A stretch of DNA of 59,162 nt from Verrucomicrobiota bacterium (GTDB lineage: Bacteria > Verrucomicrobiota > Kiritimatiellia > SS1-B-03-39 > UBA6053), in the NCBI GenBank assembly GCA_020831635.1, contig JAFIGC010000017.1, positions 1 through 59,162 of the forward strand, read 5' to 3'. This document shows positions 16,830 to 26,848 of the stretch, one piece after another. The position numbers were made by a program, and so were the translations under genes. The notes below the pieces were generated by a model that saw nothing but the letters and a program-made list of their open reading frames with translations, did no database searches and was not told the origin of the DNA. Each line of letters opens with the position of its first letter. The first letter of the stretch is position 1.

Positions 16830-17117
16830 CTATTTTCCATCATGGGCATCCGGTTGCTGCGCGACAAGCCGCTGGAGTTCTTCGTTTTTCATGCGTTCCT
16901 GTTTTAACAATTCCCGTAAATCACTGACTTCCATTTGGCGGGCGGTGCGAGCGGCATTTTCGGCATGAAGGTCTGGAAGACAAATAATGATCACAAGGGC
17001 AAAAAGTGAAAAAAAGAACCCGATTACAAACCAGACAAGGATCGAACGGCCCTTGCCGGCCGCGATGAGCGTGCAAAGAAACCCAGAAAGAATCGACATC
17101 AATATTGCTGTCATCAT
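16830..17117 (-). CDS. Small membrane protein with C-terminal coiled coil
   Basis: 95 residues from ATG 17117. It has a first hydrophobic segment at about 3-20, a Lys-Gly-Arg turn, and a second helix at about 28-48 (ILVWFVIGFFFSLFALVIIICLP). A charged, probably coiled-coil tail follows, rich in Glu, Arg and Leu (about 55-90). The K-G-R-S-I-L-V-W-F-V-I-G pattern is common in small bacterial inner-membrane proteins of unknown role. ATG 17117 is favoured because GAGGTG lies 7 bases upstream; ATG 17123 is too close to it. Its 3' end is next to a REP-like element. Confidence 0.65.
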   Translation of the reverse strand: MMTAILMSILSGFLCTLIAAGKGRSILVWFVIGFFFSLFALVIIICLPDLHAENAARTARQMEVSDLRELLKQERMKNEELQRLVAQQPDAHDGK

Positions 17118-17498
17118 ATGCATCCACCTCACATATACAGCCTTTATAGGTGCAACGGAACGGACTTTATGTATATTTTTCTTCCTCCGAGGGGTCAAGA
17201 TAATTTCCACCGCATGAAAACCCACAATCCCCGAGATGCTTGGATTTGCCATCTAAACAGATCCGCGCCAAGCGGGTAGTTTTTTGATATGGGGCATGAA
17301 CGCGCTTCCGTGTTTTCTTGCCCACCCGCCATATTTTGCCCAGAATTCATGATTTTGATGTGTTTCCGAGTCAAATCATTCGATTTTGTTGATGGATGTG
17401 TTGAAATCTACAAAAACGTAATTATTTTAAAGGCAAGCTGATTCCTAACATGAAACAAGTTGTGGGTATGAAATAAGGCGGTAAGAATAAGCTTAACC
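17118..17498. other. AT-rich intergenic region before the 1020-residue gene
   Basis: About 380 bases without a convincing ORF and with lower GC than its surroundings. It must hold the promoters of the small membrane gene (minus) and the large prepilin-like gene (plus), but I cannot pick convincing -35/-10 pairs. No repeat family was recognised. Confidence 0.5.
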
Positions 17499-20400
17499 AT
17501 GAAATCTCCTCATCCATCCAAAGCAGGCAGCGCCCTTCTGATCACCTTGTTGGTGGTGAGCTTGTTGTTGATGTCGGTCTTGGCCTTTTCGGTGCAAGTG
17601 CGCATGAGCTTGCGGGAGGTTCGGAATTCGATGGACATGCATGTGGCCCGGCAAAACGCGCGGCTGGGCATGGAGCTGGCGCTGGCACAATTGCAGGAGA
17701 CGGCGGGTCAGGATCAGCGTGTCACGGCCACGGCCGCGATTTTGGGAAATGCGGCCCATGCGGACAATCGCTGGGTGACGGGTGTATGGGACACGCAGGC
17801 GGGTTCCGGCGCGGAGCCACGCTGGTTGATTTCCACGCCGACACAGGGCGTGAATTATGATATTTCCGCCGCACCCGGCGGGCTGACGGCTTTGTTGCTG
17901 GGACAAGGCTCCGCGGGAGCCAACGCGAATTCGGAAAAATTCGTTCGGGCGCCATTGGTGCCCATTCCCGCGCCTACGGGGGCGGTTGGCCATTACGCTT
18001 TTTGGGTGGCGGATGAAGGAGTGAAGGCCAGTTTGGGACTCTATGATCAATTTGCAAGCCCTGGGGGCGGGAATGCGGGTCAATTGCATGCCACGGAAGT
18101 TCAGCGCATGCGGTATGGGGTTCCGGTACGGGTCTCCCAGGAATTGGCGCTGGGTAACAATACCGATTTTGATGAGCCCGGCATGATTGCGGGGTTACAG
18201 CGTTTGGTCGGTTTGGAGCAGATGTCGTTGTTGAACGGGCTGCCGGATCCCCGTGCGGATGGGGGCTTTCATGATTTCACGCTGAATGCGCGGGGGTTGT
18301 TGACGCATCCTTTGAATGGTGGGGTCAAAAAAGATTTGTCCTTGGCGCCCGGGCTTTTGGGAAACGGGTTTGCGCGGTTCATGAATTTCCCTGCATACAT
18401 GGAGCAACCGAATGCCGGAAACGCCTTGGTGCGTGTTGAAAATGATCTTCGCCGCATGCATGAAATCACGCCCCCAAACACCTTGAACCCCGGTCCGGAT
18501 GAAATCGTACACAGTGTGGTGCCTGTGATTACGGATTTCGGGCTGCAGTTTGTGCCGCATGTTGGAGGAAGTCGCAGGGGGATCATGTCCATGCATTTTG
18601 TATTGGAGTTGTGGAATCCCTATTCCTCCGGTTTGGTTGCGGAAGACTTGGTGGTGGAAATCACCGGCATGCAGCCGATTACGATGTTCGTGGGGGATGA
18701 CTGGCAACACACGTTTGATGTGGAGCAAACCTACGGGGAAACCATCCGCATACGGCTGAACCGGGAGCAATATCATGTCACCCGACACCTCCACCCCGAA
18801 TCCCATGATGTGTACGCCCACGGTCCCGGTCGTTTGCTCTATTGGAGTGGACCGGATACCAACAATGACCGCACGCCTCCGGAAACGGGTTCTTTTGCCA
18901 ATCGGCAGGTGAACCAGACCCGCTGGGTTTTAAATGCGGTGCCCGCGATGACTTTTCCCGCCCATTTGGCCAACAGTGATTCCGTTCGATATCAAATGGA
19001 TGAAACCCAATTGACGATCACCTTGCGCAAAGCCCCGGAAAACGGCGGCGACGTTCTGGCCGTCTACCGCGATTTTTTATACGACGAGGTGGATAGTGGG
19101 GTCATGGGCAATTTGAGTGGTTGGAACAGCCGTTGGCTGACGTATCGCTTCCGGATCATCGAGCGTGGCACCACGTACCTGGGAGATCGCAGTTTGTGGT
19201 TGAAGCATGTGGACAAGCGCACGGTTACGCCCGCTTTCGGGGATAATGTCGTGACGGACAGCCATACCATGCACGAGCAAGCGACCAGTTACAGTCCCGA
19301 TGCACTGCCAAACATTTTGTCTGTGAATCAGGATACCCGTGTTTTTTATTTCGACAGGGTGTTGAGTTCGTCGGCATGGAGTCAGGATTTCCGCAAAGAC
19401 CTCCCTATGTTTGAATTGCCTCGCCAGCCTTTGATTTCCATCGGCCAGTTGCAGCATTTGCATATCGCCGGGCGCGCGCCCTACGCGGTGGGGAATGCAT
19501 GGGGAGGCACGCAATGGAATCGGCTGTTCGACGATTATTTTCTGTCCGGAATGCAGGCGGGCATTTCCATGCCTTCGCTTGCAAATGATAATCCGGTCAT
19601 TCCGCATCCCCGTATATCGCTGTTTCCGGCAAGGGGTTTGGGTTTGACCGAATACGACGATAACCTCCTCGCCGACCTAGGTGAAAATTCGGGCGTCGTT
19701 TTGGCGGTGGAGGGTCAGTTCAACCTCAACAGCGTTTCTGTTCCGGCATGGAAAGCGGTATTGGGCAGTACCGTGTTCAAGAATTTCGTACATGCCCGCC
19801 GGGACCGGAATCTGCATGATGAGTTCCATCAAACCGCAAATGACCTCGTTCAAAGCCAAATCGACTATCCGCCCGGGTTCTCCCGCTTTCCCCAGTCCAT
19901 TCAGGAGTTGTTCGACGTGGATATCGAGGAAATGGATAACGATTTGGACCGACATTTCTTGAATTTCAAACCCGGGGTAACCTTTCTCAAGCCCCGCACC
20001 GGAACGAATGGGGCGGACAGTGATTTCGATCATGCGGACGACGGTTTGCTGGAAGAGTTTGCCGCCGCCGTGGCGGAAGGCGTCCGGGAATACGCCGCCG
20101 CGAATGGCCGCCCCTTCCTTACCCTGAATGAGTTCATCACCGGAAATTTCAGAAACGGAAACAGCTTGCTCAACACCATATTGGAAGGGGATGTCGATGC
20201 GGGACGGTTCCCGCGATTGGCTGCCGGGGAATTGCGGCGTCCTTTTGGCGACAACCTTGACGGATGGACGCCCGAAGAAAGAACCCCGGCCTGGCTTTCC
20301 CAAGCGGATGTGCTAACCTCTTTAGCCCCATTTCTATCCACCAGGTCCGATACCTTTACCATTCGCTCTTACGGCAATGTTCGGGATCCGATTTCCGGTG

Positions 20401-20561
20401 AAACGATTTCCCGCGCATGGTGCGAAGCCGTGGTGCAACGGGTCATCGTCCCCATGAATGAAACCGCAACTCTGGACGAAATGGCCGGGGTTCCCTCCAG
20501 CGCCTTTGGCCGACAATTCAAAATCCTCTCATTCCGATGGCTCAACGAATCCGACATCTAA
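17499..20561 (+). CDS. Very large prepilin-like exported protein (verrucomicrobial, PilX-like N-terminus)
   Basis: 1020 residues. A short basic leader ending in K-A-G at 8-10 precedes a hydrophobic helix (SALLITLLVVSLLLMSVLAFSVQ, in part) and a polar stretch with E-V-R-N-S-M-D, the layout of type IV prepilins and PilX/GspK-like minor pilins. The rest is a long extracytoplasmic region with no motif I recognise. Large proteins of this layout are known in Verrucomicrobia (Verru_Chthon cassette protein A); membership is likely but unproven. It overlaps the next gene by 25 bases. Cassette partners B, C and D are not seen. Confidence 0.65.
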   Translation: MKSPHPSKAGSALLITLLVVSLLLMSVLAFSVQVRMSLREVRNSMDMHVARQNARLGMELALAQLQETAGQDQRVTATAAILGNAAHADNRWVTGVWDTQAGSGAEPRWLISTPTQGVNYDISAAPGGLTALLLGQGSAGANANSEKFVRAPLVPIPAPTGAVGHYAFWVADEGVKASLGLYDQFASPGGGNAGQLHATEVQRMRYGVPVRVSQELALGNNTDFDEPGMIAGLQRLVGLEQMSLLNGLPDPRADGGFHDFTLNARGLLTHPLNGGVKKDLSLAPGLLGNGFARFMNFPAYMEQPNAGNALVRVENDLRRMHEITPPNTLNPGPDEIVHSVVPVITDFGLQFVPHVGGSRRGIMSMHFVLELWNPYSSGLVAEDLVVEITGMQPITMFVGDDWQHTFDVEQTYGETIRIRLNREQYHVTRHLHPESHDVYAHGPGRLLYWSGPDTNNDRTPPETGSFANRQVNQTRWVLNAVPAMTFPAHLANSDSVRYQMDETQLTITLRKAPENGGDVLAVYRDFLYDEVDSGVMGNLSGWNSRWLTYRFRIIERGTTYLGDRSLWLKHVDKRTVTPAFGDNVVTDSHTMHEQATSYSPDALPNILSVNQDTRVFYFDRVLSSSAWSQDFRKDLPMFELPRQPLISIGQLQHLHIAGRAPYAVGNAWGGTQWNRLFDDYFLSGMQAGISMPSLANDNPVIPHPRISLFPARGLGLTEYDDNLLADLGENSGVVLAVEGQFNLNSVSVPAWKAVLGSTVFKNFVHARRDRNLHDEFHQTANDLVQSQIDYPPGFSRFPQSIQELFDVDIEEMDNDLDRHFLNFKPGVTFLKPRTGTNGADSDFDHADDGLLEEFAAAVAEGVREYAAANGRPFLTLNEFITGNFRNGNSLLNTILEGDVDAGRFPRLAAGELRRPFGDNLDGWTPEERTPAWLSQADVLTSLAPFLSTRSDTFTIRSYGNVRDPISGETISRAWCEAVVQRVIVPMNETATLDEMAGVPSSAFGRQFKILSFRWLNESDI

Positions 20562-21328
20562 TTCCGACTTTCTTGATTTGCCTGCAAGTCTTTTTGCCGC
20601 CTGCCCTCCAGGCGGAAGAGGCACCTGTGGTCCATGAGGTCTCTTTTTACATCGCCGCGAATGTGCGGATTCCGAATTTGCATTTCGGGGTCTTTGACGA
20701 AGAAGGGAAATTTCAGAAATCCGTTCCCCTCAGGTTCAACACCTCCGGGCGCTCGCAACTGTACGAATACGAAGGTCCGATGCCCCTGGTGTTTTTCGAA
20801 GAAGAGAAAAAGCCCACGGAAGCGGATCCCAATGCCGTGACCCGAACGCAGGTGGCTTCCATCTCATTTCAAAGAGTGCCGGAGAAAGTTTTGCTGTTGT
20901 TTCATCCCAATCCCAACCACCCCGATTCAGGACCCAAATACTCGGTCAGTGGCGTGAATTTGAATGACGACGCGGTCCCGGGTGGACACATTTCCGTGTT
21001 CAATTTCACTCGACAGGAATACATGGGGGCTATCGGACGCCGAAGAAACCGGGATGACGCTGATTTTGTGAAAATCAAGCCGGGCATCAATGAGCCCGTG
21101 CCCATTCACCCGGCTGGACCGGTGAATTTATTTGCCGAGATCAAGGACGAAGGTTGGACCCAAGTGTACGACAACAACTTCCAATGTGATTCCGACGAGC
21201 GGCTGTTGTTGGTGCTCTTTCCCCCGCGATTTCCCGGTTCGATCAACATAGGGGGGCGGTTAATCCGGTTTCCGCTGAATGGTGAGGTGGACGCGGAGGA
21301 AGAAGAAGAAGAGGAAGAGACTCCTTAA
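20537..21328 (+). CDS. Exported protein with acidic C-terminal tail, partner of the prepilin-like protein
   Basis: 263 residues. A signal peptide at about 1-26 (hydrophobic core, ending A-L-Q-A) precedes a beta-rich domain of unknown family. A C-terminal run of about nine acidic residues is coded by GA-rich DNA (about 21293-21322). The ATG lies 25 bases inside the upstream prepilin-like gene, so translation is probably coupled. That suggests the two proteins act together at the cell envelope (inference). Confidence 0.65.
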   Translation: MAQRIRHLIPTFLICLQVFLPPALQAEEAPVVHEVSFYIAANVRIPNLHFGVFDEEGKFQKSVPLRFNTSGRSQLYEYEGPMPLVFFEEEKKPTEADPNAVTRTQVASISFQRVPEKVLLLFHPNPNHPDSGPKYSVSGVNLNDDAVPGGHISVFNFTRQEYMGAIGRRRNRDDADFVKIKPGINEPVPIHPAGPVNLFAEIKDEGWTQVYDNNFQCDSDERLLLVLFPPRFPGSINIGGRLIRFPLNGEVDAEEEEEEEETP

Positions 21329-21618
21329 GACCCCGGCCCCCTTCGCCCCGCCGATGCGGCGATTGGCGCTCCTTTCCGCCCTCTTCGTTCAAAGTTCAAA
21401 GTTCAAAGTTCGATGTTGGACGTTCGTATTCGCCCCCTTCGCCCCTGCCGGTGCGGAGACCGGCGCTCCTGTCCCCGTGGCCCCGAAAGCGCGAAAGACA
21501 GCGCGATGGCGAGTGTAGAATGACGAGTTATCCCTTATCCCTTATCCATTATCCCTTCCAAAACGAATTTCCGCATCCCGGGCTTGAGAAATGAATCGCG
21601 GCGGTTTATGGGACGTGG
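21329..21618. repeat. Dispersed repeats between an exported-protein gene and galM
   Basis: Holds a GCGGCGATTGGCGCTCCTTTC unit, a TTCAAAGTTCAAAGTTCAAAG tandem, and a second GTGCGGAGACCGGCGCTCC unit followed by TGTCCCCGTGGCCCCGAAAG, which is also present near 12640. A TTATCCCTTATCCATTATCC tract lies at about 21531-21556. No gene is seen. Confidence 0.7.
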
Positions 21619-22641
21619 ATGATCACAAAAGAAACCATCGGTACCACGCCCTCGGGCAAAGAAGTTGACGCCTACACGCTCACCAACGCCAACGGATTGC
21701 GCATGAGGGTGATGACCCTCGGCGGAATCGTCACCCACCTCGAAGTGCCCGACCGGGCGGGCAAGCTGGAGGACATTACCTTGGGCCTGCCGACGCTGGA
21801 GGCGTATCTTGCCGGACATCCCTATTTCGGCGCCCTGGTGGGCCGGGTGGCGGGGCGGCTGACGGGTGGCAAGTTCACCGTGGATGGACGGGAATACCAG
21901 TTGCCGCTCAATGATGAGAACAACCATTTGCACGGGGGCGTTCATGCGTTGGATAAAAAAGTGTGGAACGCAGAACCCATGGGCGAAAATTCCCTCCGGC
22001 TTCGGTACCGCAGTCCCGATGGCGAGGAGGGGTATCCGGGCAACGTCGATATTACCGTCACCTACACCCTCAACGATAACAACGAGTGGGTGCTGGAATA
22101 CGATGCGGTGACCGACAAAGCCACGCCGTTCAGCATGACCAACCATGCCTATTTCAATCTCGCCGGGGAAAACACGGGCAGCATTGCCGATCACATCGTG
22201 CAAATCCATGCCGACCGTTATGTGCCCGCGGCCAAAGATTTCACCCTGCTGGACCGTGTCGAACCCGTGAACACCAACGATTTCCGCGCCCCGCGCCGCC
22301 TGGGCGACGCCCTCGAAGGCTTGGCCGGAAAACACGGGGACAATTATTTGCTGTCCGACGAAACCGGGGTGCGCCCCGTGGCCCGGGTGGAAGATCCCAA
22401 AAGCGGACGCGTGCTGACCGTCACATCCGACGCGCCCGTGCTGCAGTTTTACACGAGCGCCAACATGACCGGCGAAGACATTGGCAAAAGCGGCCAGGCC
22501 TACCGTCCCTATTCCGCGTTTTGTCTGGAGTGTCAGGGCTATCCCGTCGGGGTCAACGATTCGCCCATCGGCTCGATTATGCTGCATCCGGGCGAGCGCT
22601 ATCGCCAGCGCACGGTGTATGCATTTTCGGTCAAAAAATAA
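21619..22641 (+). CDS. galM: Aldose 1-epimerase (mutarotase)
   Basis: 340 residues, normal for GalM. Recognisable features are the GGIVTHLEVPD strand near 35, the NHLHGG motif near 101 with its active-site His, NHAYFNLAG near 174 with the second His, and the C-terminal catalytic Glu in LECQGYP. The enzyme interconverts alpha and beta anomers of galactose, glucose and related sugars in the cytoplasm. It stands alone between exported-protein genes, and no gal operon is visible. Confidence 0.88.
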   Translation: MITKETIGTTPSGKEVDAYTLTNANGLRMRVMTLGGIVTHLEVPDRAGKLEDITLGLPTLEAYLAGHPYFGALVGRVAGRLTGGKFTVDGREYQLPLNDENNHLHGGVHALDKKVWNAEPMGENSLRLRYRSPDGEEGYPGNVDITVTYTLNDNNEWVLEYDAVTDKATPFSMTNHAYFNLAGENTGSIADHIVQIHADRYVPAAKDFTLLDRVEPVNTNDFRAPRRLGDALEGLAGKHGDNYLLSDETGVRPVARVEDPKSGRVLTVTSDAPVLQFYTSANMTGEDIGKSGQAYRPYSAFCLECQGYPVGVNDSPIGSIMLHPGERYRQRTVYAFSVKK

Positions 22642-22681
22642 AAATTTTAACAAACGACGCGGGGGCGGGTAAGTTTTTGAA

Positions 22682-25600
22682 ATGCTTGTCTCAAAAACCA
22701 CATCCATCGTTTCGTTCGTACGCAGTTTCATTCTATTTTTCGGGTTTTGGGTGCATGTCCCACCGGCAGTGGCCTCGGACCGCGTTTTTTACGTGGGGGA
22801 ATCCGGGGAGACCCGTTTTTATGGTCACTTGCCGCTGTCGGACGGCACGATTCTCGTGGGCGGGGCGGCCAACGATTTGGCTTGGGTGCCCGCGGGGACT
22901 GCGATCACGGAATTCAGCACCACCGCCGCAAACGGTTCCAGCATCAAACAGGATGGGGTCAGCAGCGGCAAAACCGCGTTTGTCCTGCGGCTCAACGAAG
23001 ATGCCTCGCAAATTTTGTCGGTGCTTCGTTTTCCACACAACCAAGTGCACAACATCACGTTTCTCAAGACCGACACCCCCACGGGAGAGACGACGGGGAA
23101 TCTTTACATCTCCGGGCAACGCGGAGGCACCGGGGGGGATGGCGGATATTTCATTGCCCGCTTGAACAACAATTTTCTTGGGGGCGCCCCCACGGGGATG
23201 GATTACGTCTGGAACATCAACACCCGCGGGCGCAACACCGATCATGGGGTTCGCCAACCCTGGGACGTGATGAGCGATGGCCGTATCGTCGCGCAAACGG
23301 GAAGACCTTACGAGGCCAACTGGGGCGAAATCATCGTCTTGCCCGCCGAACCCGGCACACAACCGGCCAACAGTTTGCCTTCCATTCCCATGACGGTCAT
23401 GCCGGGTTTTCGGGTGCATACCATTAGCGATGGCGCGAATTCAGAAACGTTTTACGGCACCGAAGAAGATGTGCCCCCGGGTTACAACATTGTCGCCAGC
23501 CGCATGATGCTCAAAACCCAGCAAACCAATGCCTCCGGACTCCAACGTTCGTTTACCCCCGAGGATTTTCACCGTTGGCAACGGGACGAAAACGGGTATT
23601 GGCGGCGGGGCACCTACCCGCTGGACGCCTTTTGGCGCAACTATTGGACTTTTCCGGAGGGAGGGGACAATAACATGTGGGGCGGAGACGCGCGCGGATA
23701 CACTGGATACAAACTTGCCGGCACCGGCAGCACCGAAGGTTCGCCTTACACCCCCCGGGTGGGCGCCATCACCGTGGACAAACGCAACGACCGCATCTAT
23801 ATCGGACTCAATTGGCAATCCCGTCTGCCCGCCACAAACAATCCAGACTTTGAACCCGCCCTGATCGTTCTCGACAGCGACGGCTACATGCAATGGTGGG
23901 CGCGCCTGTACCAGGAGTACAACGACACCTCCGACGAAGGGCCGCAAAACATTCCCGGTGACGTGGATGCGGTGCCCGACGCCAACCGGATTCAAGTCGA
24001 TGCCTTGGTGGGCGAAAGCCTGAATCTGAATCGGAAAACCTCCGGCTCGGACGGCTTTATCAACGGGTATCGTCGTCTCTATTGGATGGCGGGTTCCGCA
24101 AACGTCAACACCTTCAGCCGTTTGAGCGCTTTCGATCCCGCCACCGGCACCCTGACTTTTGTGGACGATCCCGCCAATCCGGTGCAACCCGGAGATGCGT
24201 TTCTGATTGACGGCACGGAAATGACCCGCACCCACACCTCCACGCCCGACCAATACATTGACGCCATCGCCATTGATTACAGCACGCCCTTGGACGGCAG
24301 CGGCCACAACGGCATCGTATACGTCGGCGCCCGCGCCCACGGGAACAATGTGGTCAGTTTCTGGAAGGGGCATGAGATCGCCGCCAATCCCGGAGGAAAC
24401 GGTTTTGTGAACCAGTTCACCGGAAGTTTTGGCAATATCCATCTCTCCTGGTTGGGCAAGTATCGCGACGAAGGAGACCGGTCCACCATTCTCGCGTCCA
24501 CCTTCGTGGGTGAATATGTGGCCACATCCAGTTTTGGCGATGGGAACAGCTTGGGGGGCACCGACCGCACCCACCCCAACCACGATTTTTGGCCAAATCA
24601 AAACGGGGGATGGCCGGACCGGAATTCCACGGGGATCGGCGGGCAAATGGCCGTCAACGAACTCGGTCAAGTGGTGGTGTACGGAAATGGTCGCACCGTG
24701 CAAACCACGGCAAACGCCTATCAGCGAAATATTCGCCCCTATATCTCCGGCACGGTGAGCGCGGCAAGTTCCGCGTCCGAGTTCACGGCCGAGAACATGA
24801 TTGGCGCGAATTTGATTTTGACGAATTGCCGCGTTCGGATCAATGTCGGATCGGGAAATGAAATTCGTCAGGTGGTGGGTTTTGACAACGAGACCGGAAC
24901 CCTGGCCCTGGCGGAACCGCTGAGCGGGGCTCCCAATGTGGGGACCTCGTTCCGCATCGACGAGGGGGAGGGCAATTGGGGGAATTTCGTGCGGGTGTAC
25001 AGCAGCGACCTGAGCCGATTGGAATACTCCACCCTCCTGTCCAGTGCCATCAATCCCGTGGATGGGAGTGGGACGAACAGCAATTCCGCGATATTCGGCG
25101 CCTGGCCCGTGGGTGATCGGATTCTCGTGAGCGGTTATCATGAAAATGCGGACGGCAACGCCATTCCCACCGCCAATCCGCCCGTTTGGGGAAATACCGC
25201 GCCCATCCAAGAAACGGACACCGCCTTCTTCGCGGTTCTGAGCATTAACGCGGAACCTCCGGAGGAAACGGCCCCGGAAATTCTTCAACACCCGGTTTCC
25301 CAAACCGTGAATGAAGGTGAAAACGTGGAATTTTCAGTTGTGGCCACCGGTCATCCGTCCCCGGAGTACCAATGGTTTCATGAGGACGAGCCTTTGCCCG
25401 GGGCAAACGAGAGCGTCCTGCAGCTCCAACAGGTGACGGAGGCAAATGCCGGAACCTATCATGTCGTGGTCAGCAATGGGATCGGAACCGATGCGGTGAG
25501 TGATGGCGTTCTGCTGACGGTGACGACGTCGGACGGCGGTGGTCCCCTGACCCTGCTCTACGCATTCACGCATGACGAGGAAGGCTTTTCCCCCGTGAAC

Positions 25601-26314
25601 CCGGTGCCGAATCTTTTGGCGGGCGACGCAAGCAACGCGGGTGGGCTCAACCGTTTCATTACCAACGAAACTGGTGCCGTGGATACCTTGTCAACGGTCA
25701 ACAACTCCACCCGAACCGACGTGGACGAAGCCTATGCACACGACGAATATTTCACCATTACGCTGAGTCCAAACCAAGGATACGGCTTGAATTTGCAAAG
25801 TTTGGCCTTCAAAGTTTCCAGAGGTGGGTCCGCCGGCATACGGAATTACGCGGTCCGTTCTTCGCTGGCCCCTGAAGTGAACCTCATCGGACCCAAACAA
25901 CCTGTGGCGACCCGAGGCAGTTGGGATGAAGAAAGCATCGACCTCGGCGGACCCGACTTTCAGAATCTGCGGGAACCCGTTACCTTCATCTTCATCGTGG
26001 CCACGGATGCCACCGGGCGTTCACTTGAATGGGACGACATTACCTTTGAGGGAACACTCGTGGAAGGTGCGGCGGATTTCCACATCAGCGTGGACTGGCA
26101 TCCGAGCGGAACTTCACGCATCCTGGCGCCTGCCGCCTCCAATATCGAATACTTGCTCGAATATCGGGAAACCCTCAATGATGAGGGCGAATGGTTGCCT
26201 GTTGGAGATTGGCAAACCCTGGGAGAGGGCGAAGGCTTGGACATTCCCGATCCCGCCACCTTCGCGAACCCCTCCCTTTTCTTGCGGGCCCGTGGTCGGC
26301 TCAAGGCGGACTGA
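22682..26314 (+). CDS. Giant secreted protein with immunoglobulin-like domain
   Basis: 1210 residues with a signal peptide at about 1-31. The first ~850 residues are rich in Gly, Asn and Asp, with repeated Y-I-G and V-Y-G segments that read like a beta-propeller or adhesin-type exoprotein. An Ig-like domain spans about 863-948: it opens with a Q-H-P-V-S-Q-T-V-N-E-G-E pattern, then YQWFHEDEPLPGA, and has A-G-T-Y-H-V-V-V-S-N near its end. A further beta-sandwich, carbohydrate-binding-like segment covers about 950-1130. No PEP-CTERM anchor is seen. The function is unknown; an extracellular or surface role is inferred. Confidence 0.7.
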   Translation: MLVSKTTSIVSFVRSFILFFGFWVHVPPAVASDRVFYVGESGETRFYGHLPLSDGTILVGGAANDLAWVPAGTAITEFSTTAANGSSIKQDGVSSGKTAFVLRLNEDASQILSVLRFPHNQVHNITFLKTDTPTGETTGNLYISGQRGGTGGDGGYFIARLNNNFLGGAPTGMDYVWNINTRGRNTDHGVRQPWDVMSDGRIVAQTGRPYEANWGEIIVLPAEPGTQPANSLPSIPMTVMPGFRVHTISDGANSETFYGTEEDVPPGYNIVASRMMLKTQQTNASGLQRSFTPEDFHRWQRDENGYWRRGTYPLDAFWRNYWTFPEGGDNNMWGGDARGYTGYKLAGTGSTEGSPYTPRVGAITVDKRNDRIYIGLNWQSRLPATNNPDFEPALIVLDSDGYMQWWARLYQEYNDTSDEGPQNIPGDVDAVPDANRIQVDALVGESLNLNRKTSGSDGFINGYRRLYWMAGSANVNTFSRLSAFDPATGTLTFVDDPANPVQPGDAFLIDGTEMTRTHTSTPDQYIDAIAIDYSTPLDGSGHNGIVYVGARAHGNNVVSFWKGHEIAANPGGNGFVNQFTGSFGNIHLSWLGKYRDEGDRSTILASTFVGEYVATSSFGDGNSLGGTDRTHPNHDFWPNQNGGWPDRNSTGIGGQMAVNELGQVVVYGNGRTVQTTANAYQRNIRPYISGTVSAASSASEFTAENMIGANLILTNCRVRINVGSGNEIRQVVGFDNETGTLALAEPLSGAPNVGTSFRIDEGEGNWGNFVRVYSSDLSRLEYSTLLSSAINPVDGSGTNSNSAIFGAWPVGDRILVSGYHENADGNAIPTANPPVWGNTAPIQETDTAFFAVLSINAEPPEETAPEILQHPVSQTVNEGENVEFSVVATGHPSPEYQWFHEDEPLPGANESVLQLQQVTEANAGTYHVVVSNGIGTDAVSDGVLLTVTTSDGGGPLTLLYAFTHDEEGFSPVNPVPNLLAGDASNAGGLNRFITNETGAVDTLSTVNNSTRTDVDEAYAHDEYFTITLSPNQGYGLNLQSLAFKVSRGGSAGIRNYAVRSSLAPEVNLIGPKQPVATRGSWDEESIDLGGPDFQNLREPVTFIFIVATDATGRSLEWDDITFEGTLVEGAADFHISVDWHPSGTSRILAPAASNIEYLLEYRETLNDEGEWLPVGDWQTLGEGEGLDIPDPATFANPSLFLRARGRLKAD

Positions 26315-26848
26315 GTTCCACCTTTTGCCAACGGAAGCGAGCGAAGGCCGTAACGGGCCACCGAAAAAATGGAGCGTAACCAACGGATGGCTGCGCCGGA
26401 CAACGGATCAAGACAGACGTTTGTGTTTCTGCCGGCTGGATGTTCTCGCATTTCCAGCCCCAAAGGGGCGTGGCATATCAGCCCAGCGCAACGCGCTGGG
26501 AAAAGGGGTTTGTACACCGAGCGGTCTGAAGGACCGCCGTATATTCATTTGCACGGCTTCCCTCTCAGGCTCCGATTATGCGGTGTTCCTTCAGAACGCT
26601 CTGATATGGGTACACAGATACCCGGGGCTATGCCCGCGGGCTGGTATGCGAAGCCCCTTTGGGGCAAAGTTCATGCGGCAAAAAAAAATGCATCCCTTTC
26701 ATCCCGGTGACCATTCATCCAATATCCGTATGGGTCGGATCCTGAAAATCAGCCGTATGCGCCTCCTCATAGAGGGTTTCTAGTCTTGACCTTGAAGCAA
26801 AAAGGGAAGAAGGTGACATTTTACGTCCTTCCATTGGCTTCGCCTCTC
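26315..26848. repeat. Repeat-rich intergenic region
   Basis: Carries a dispersed unit, GGCTGGATGTTCTCGCATTTCC then AGCCCCAAAGGGGCG, whose reverse relative is at 12547-12590. It also holds the palindrome CCCAGCGCAACGCGCTGGG, the hairpin GCGGTCTGAAGGACCGC, and AAGCCCCTTTGGGGC. The frames open here are repeat read-through. A TTG-started extension of the next gene to 26786 was not accepted. Confidence 0.7.
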
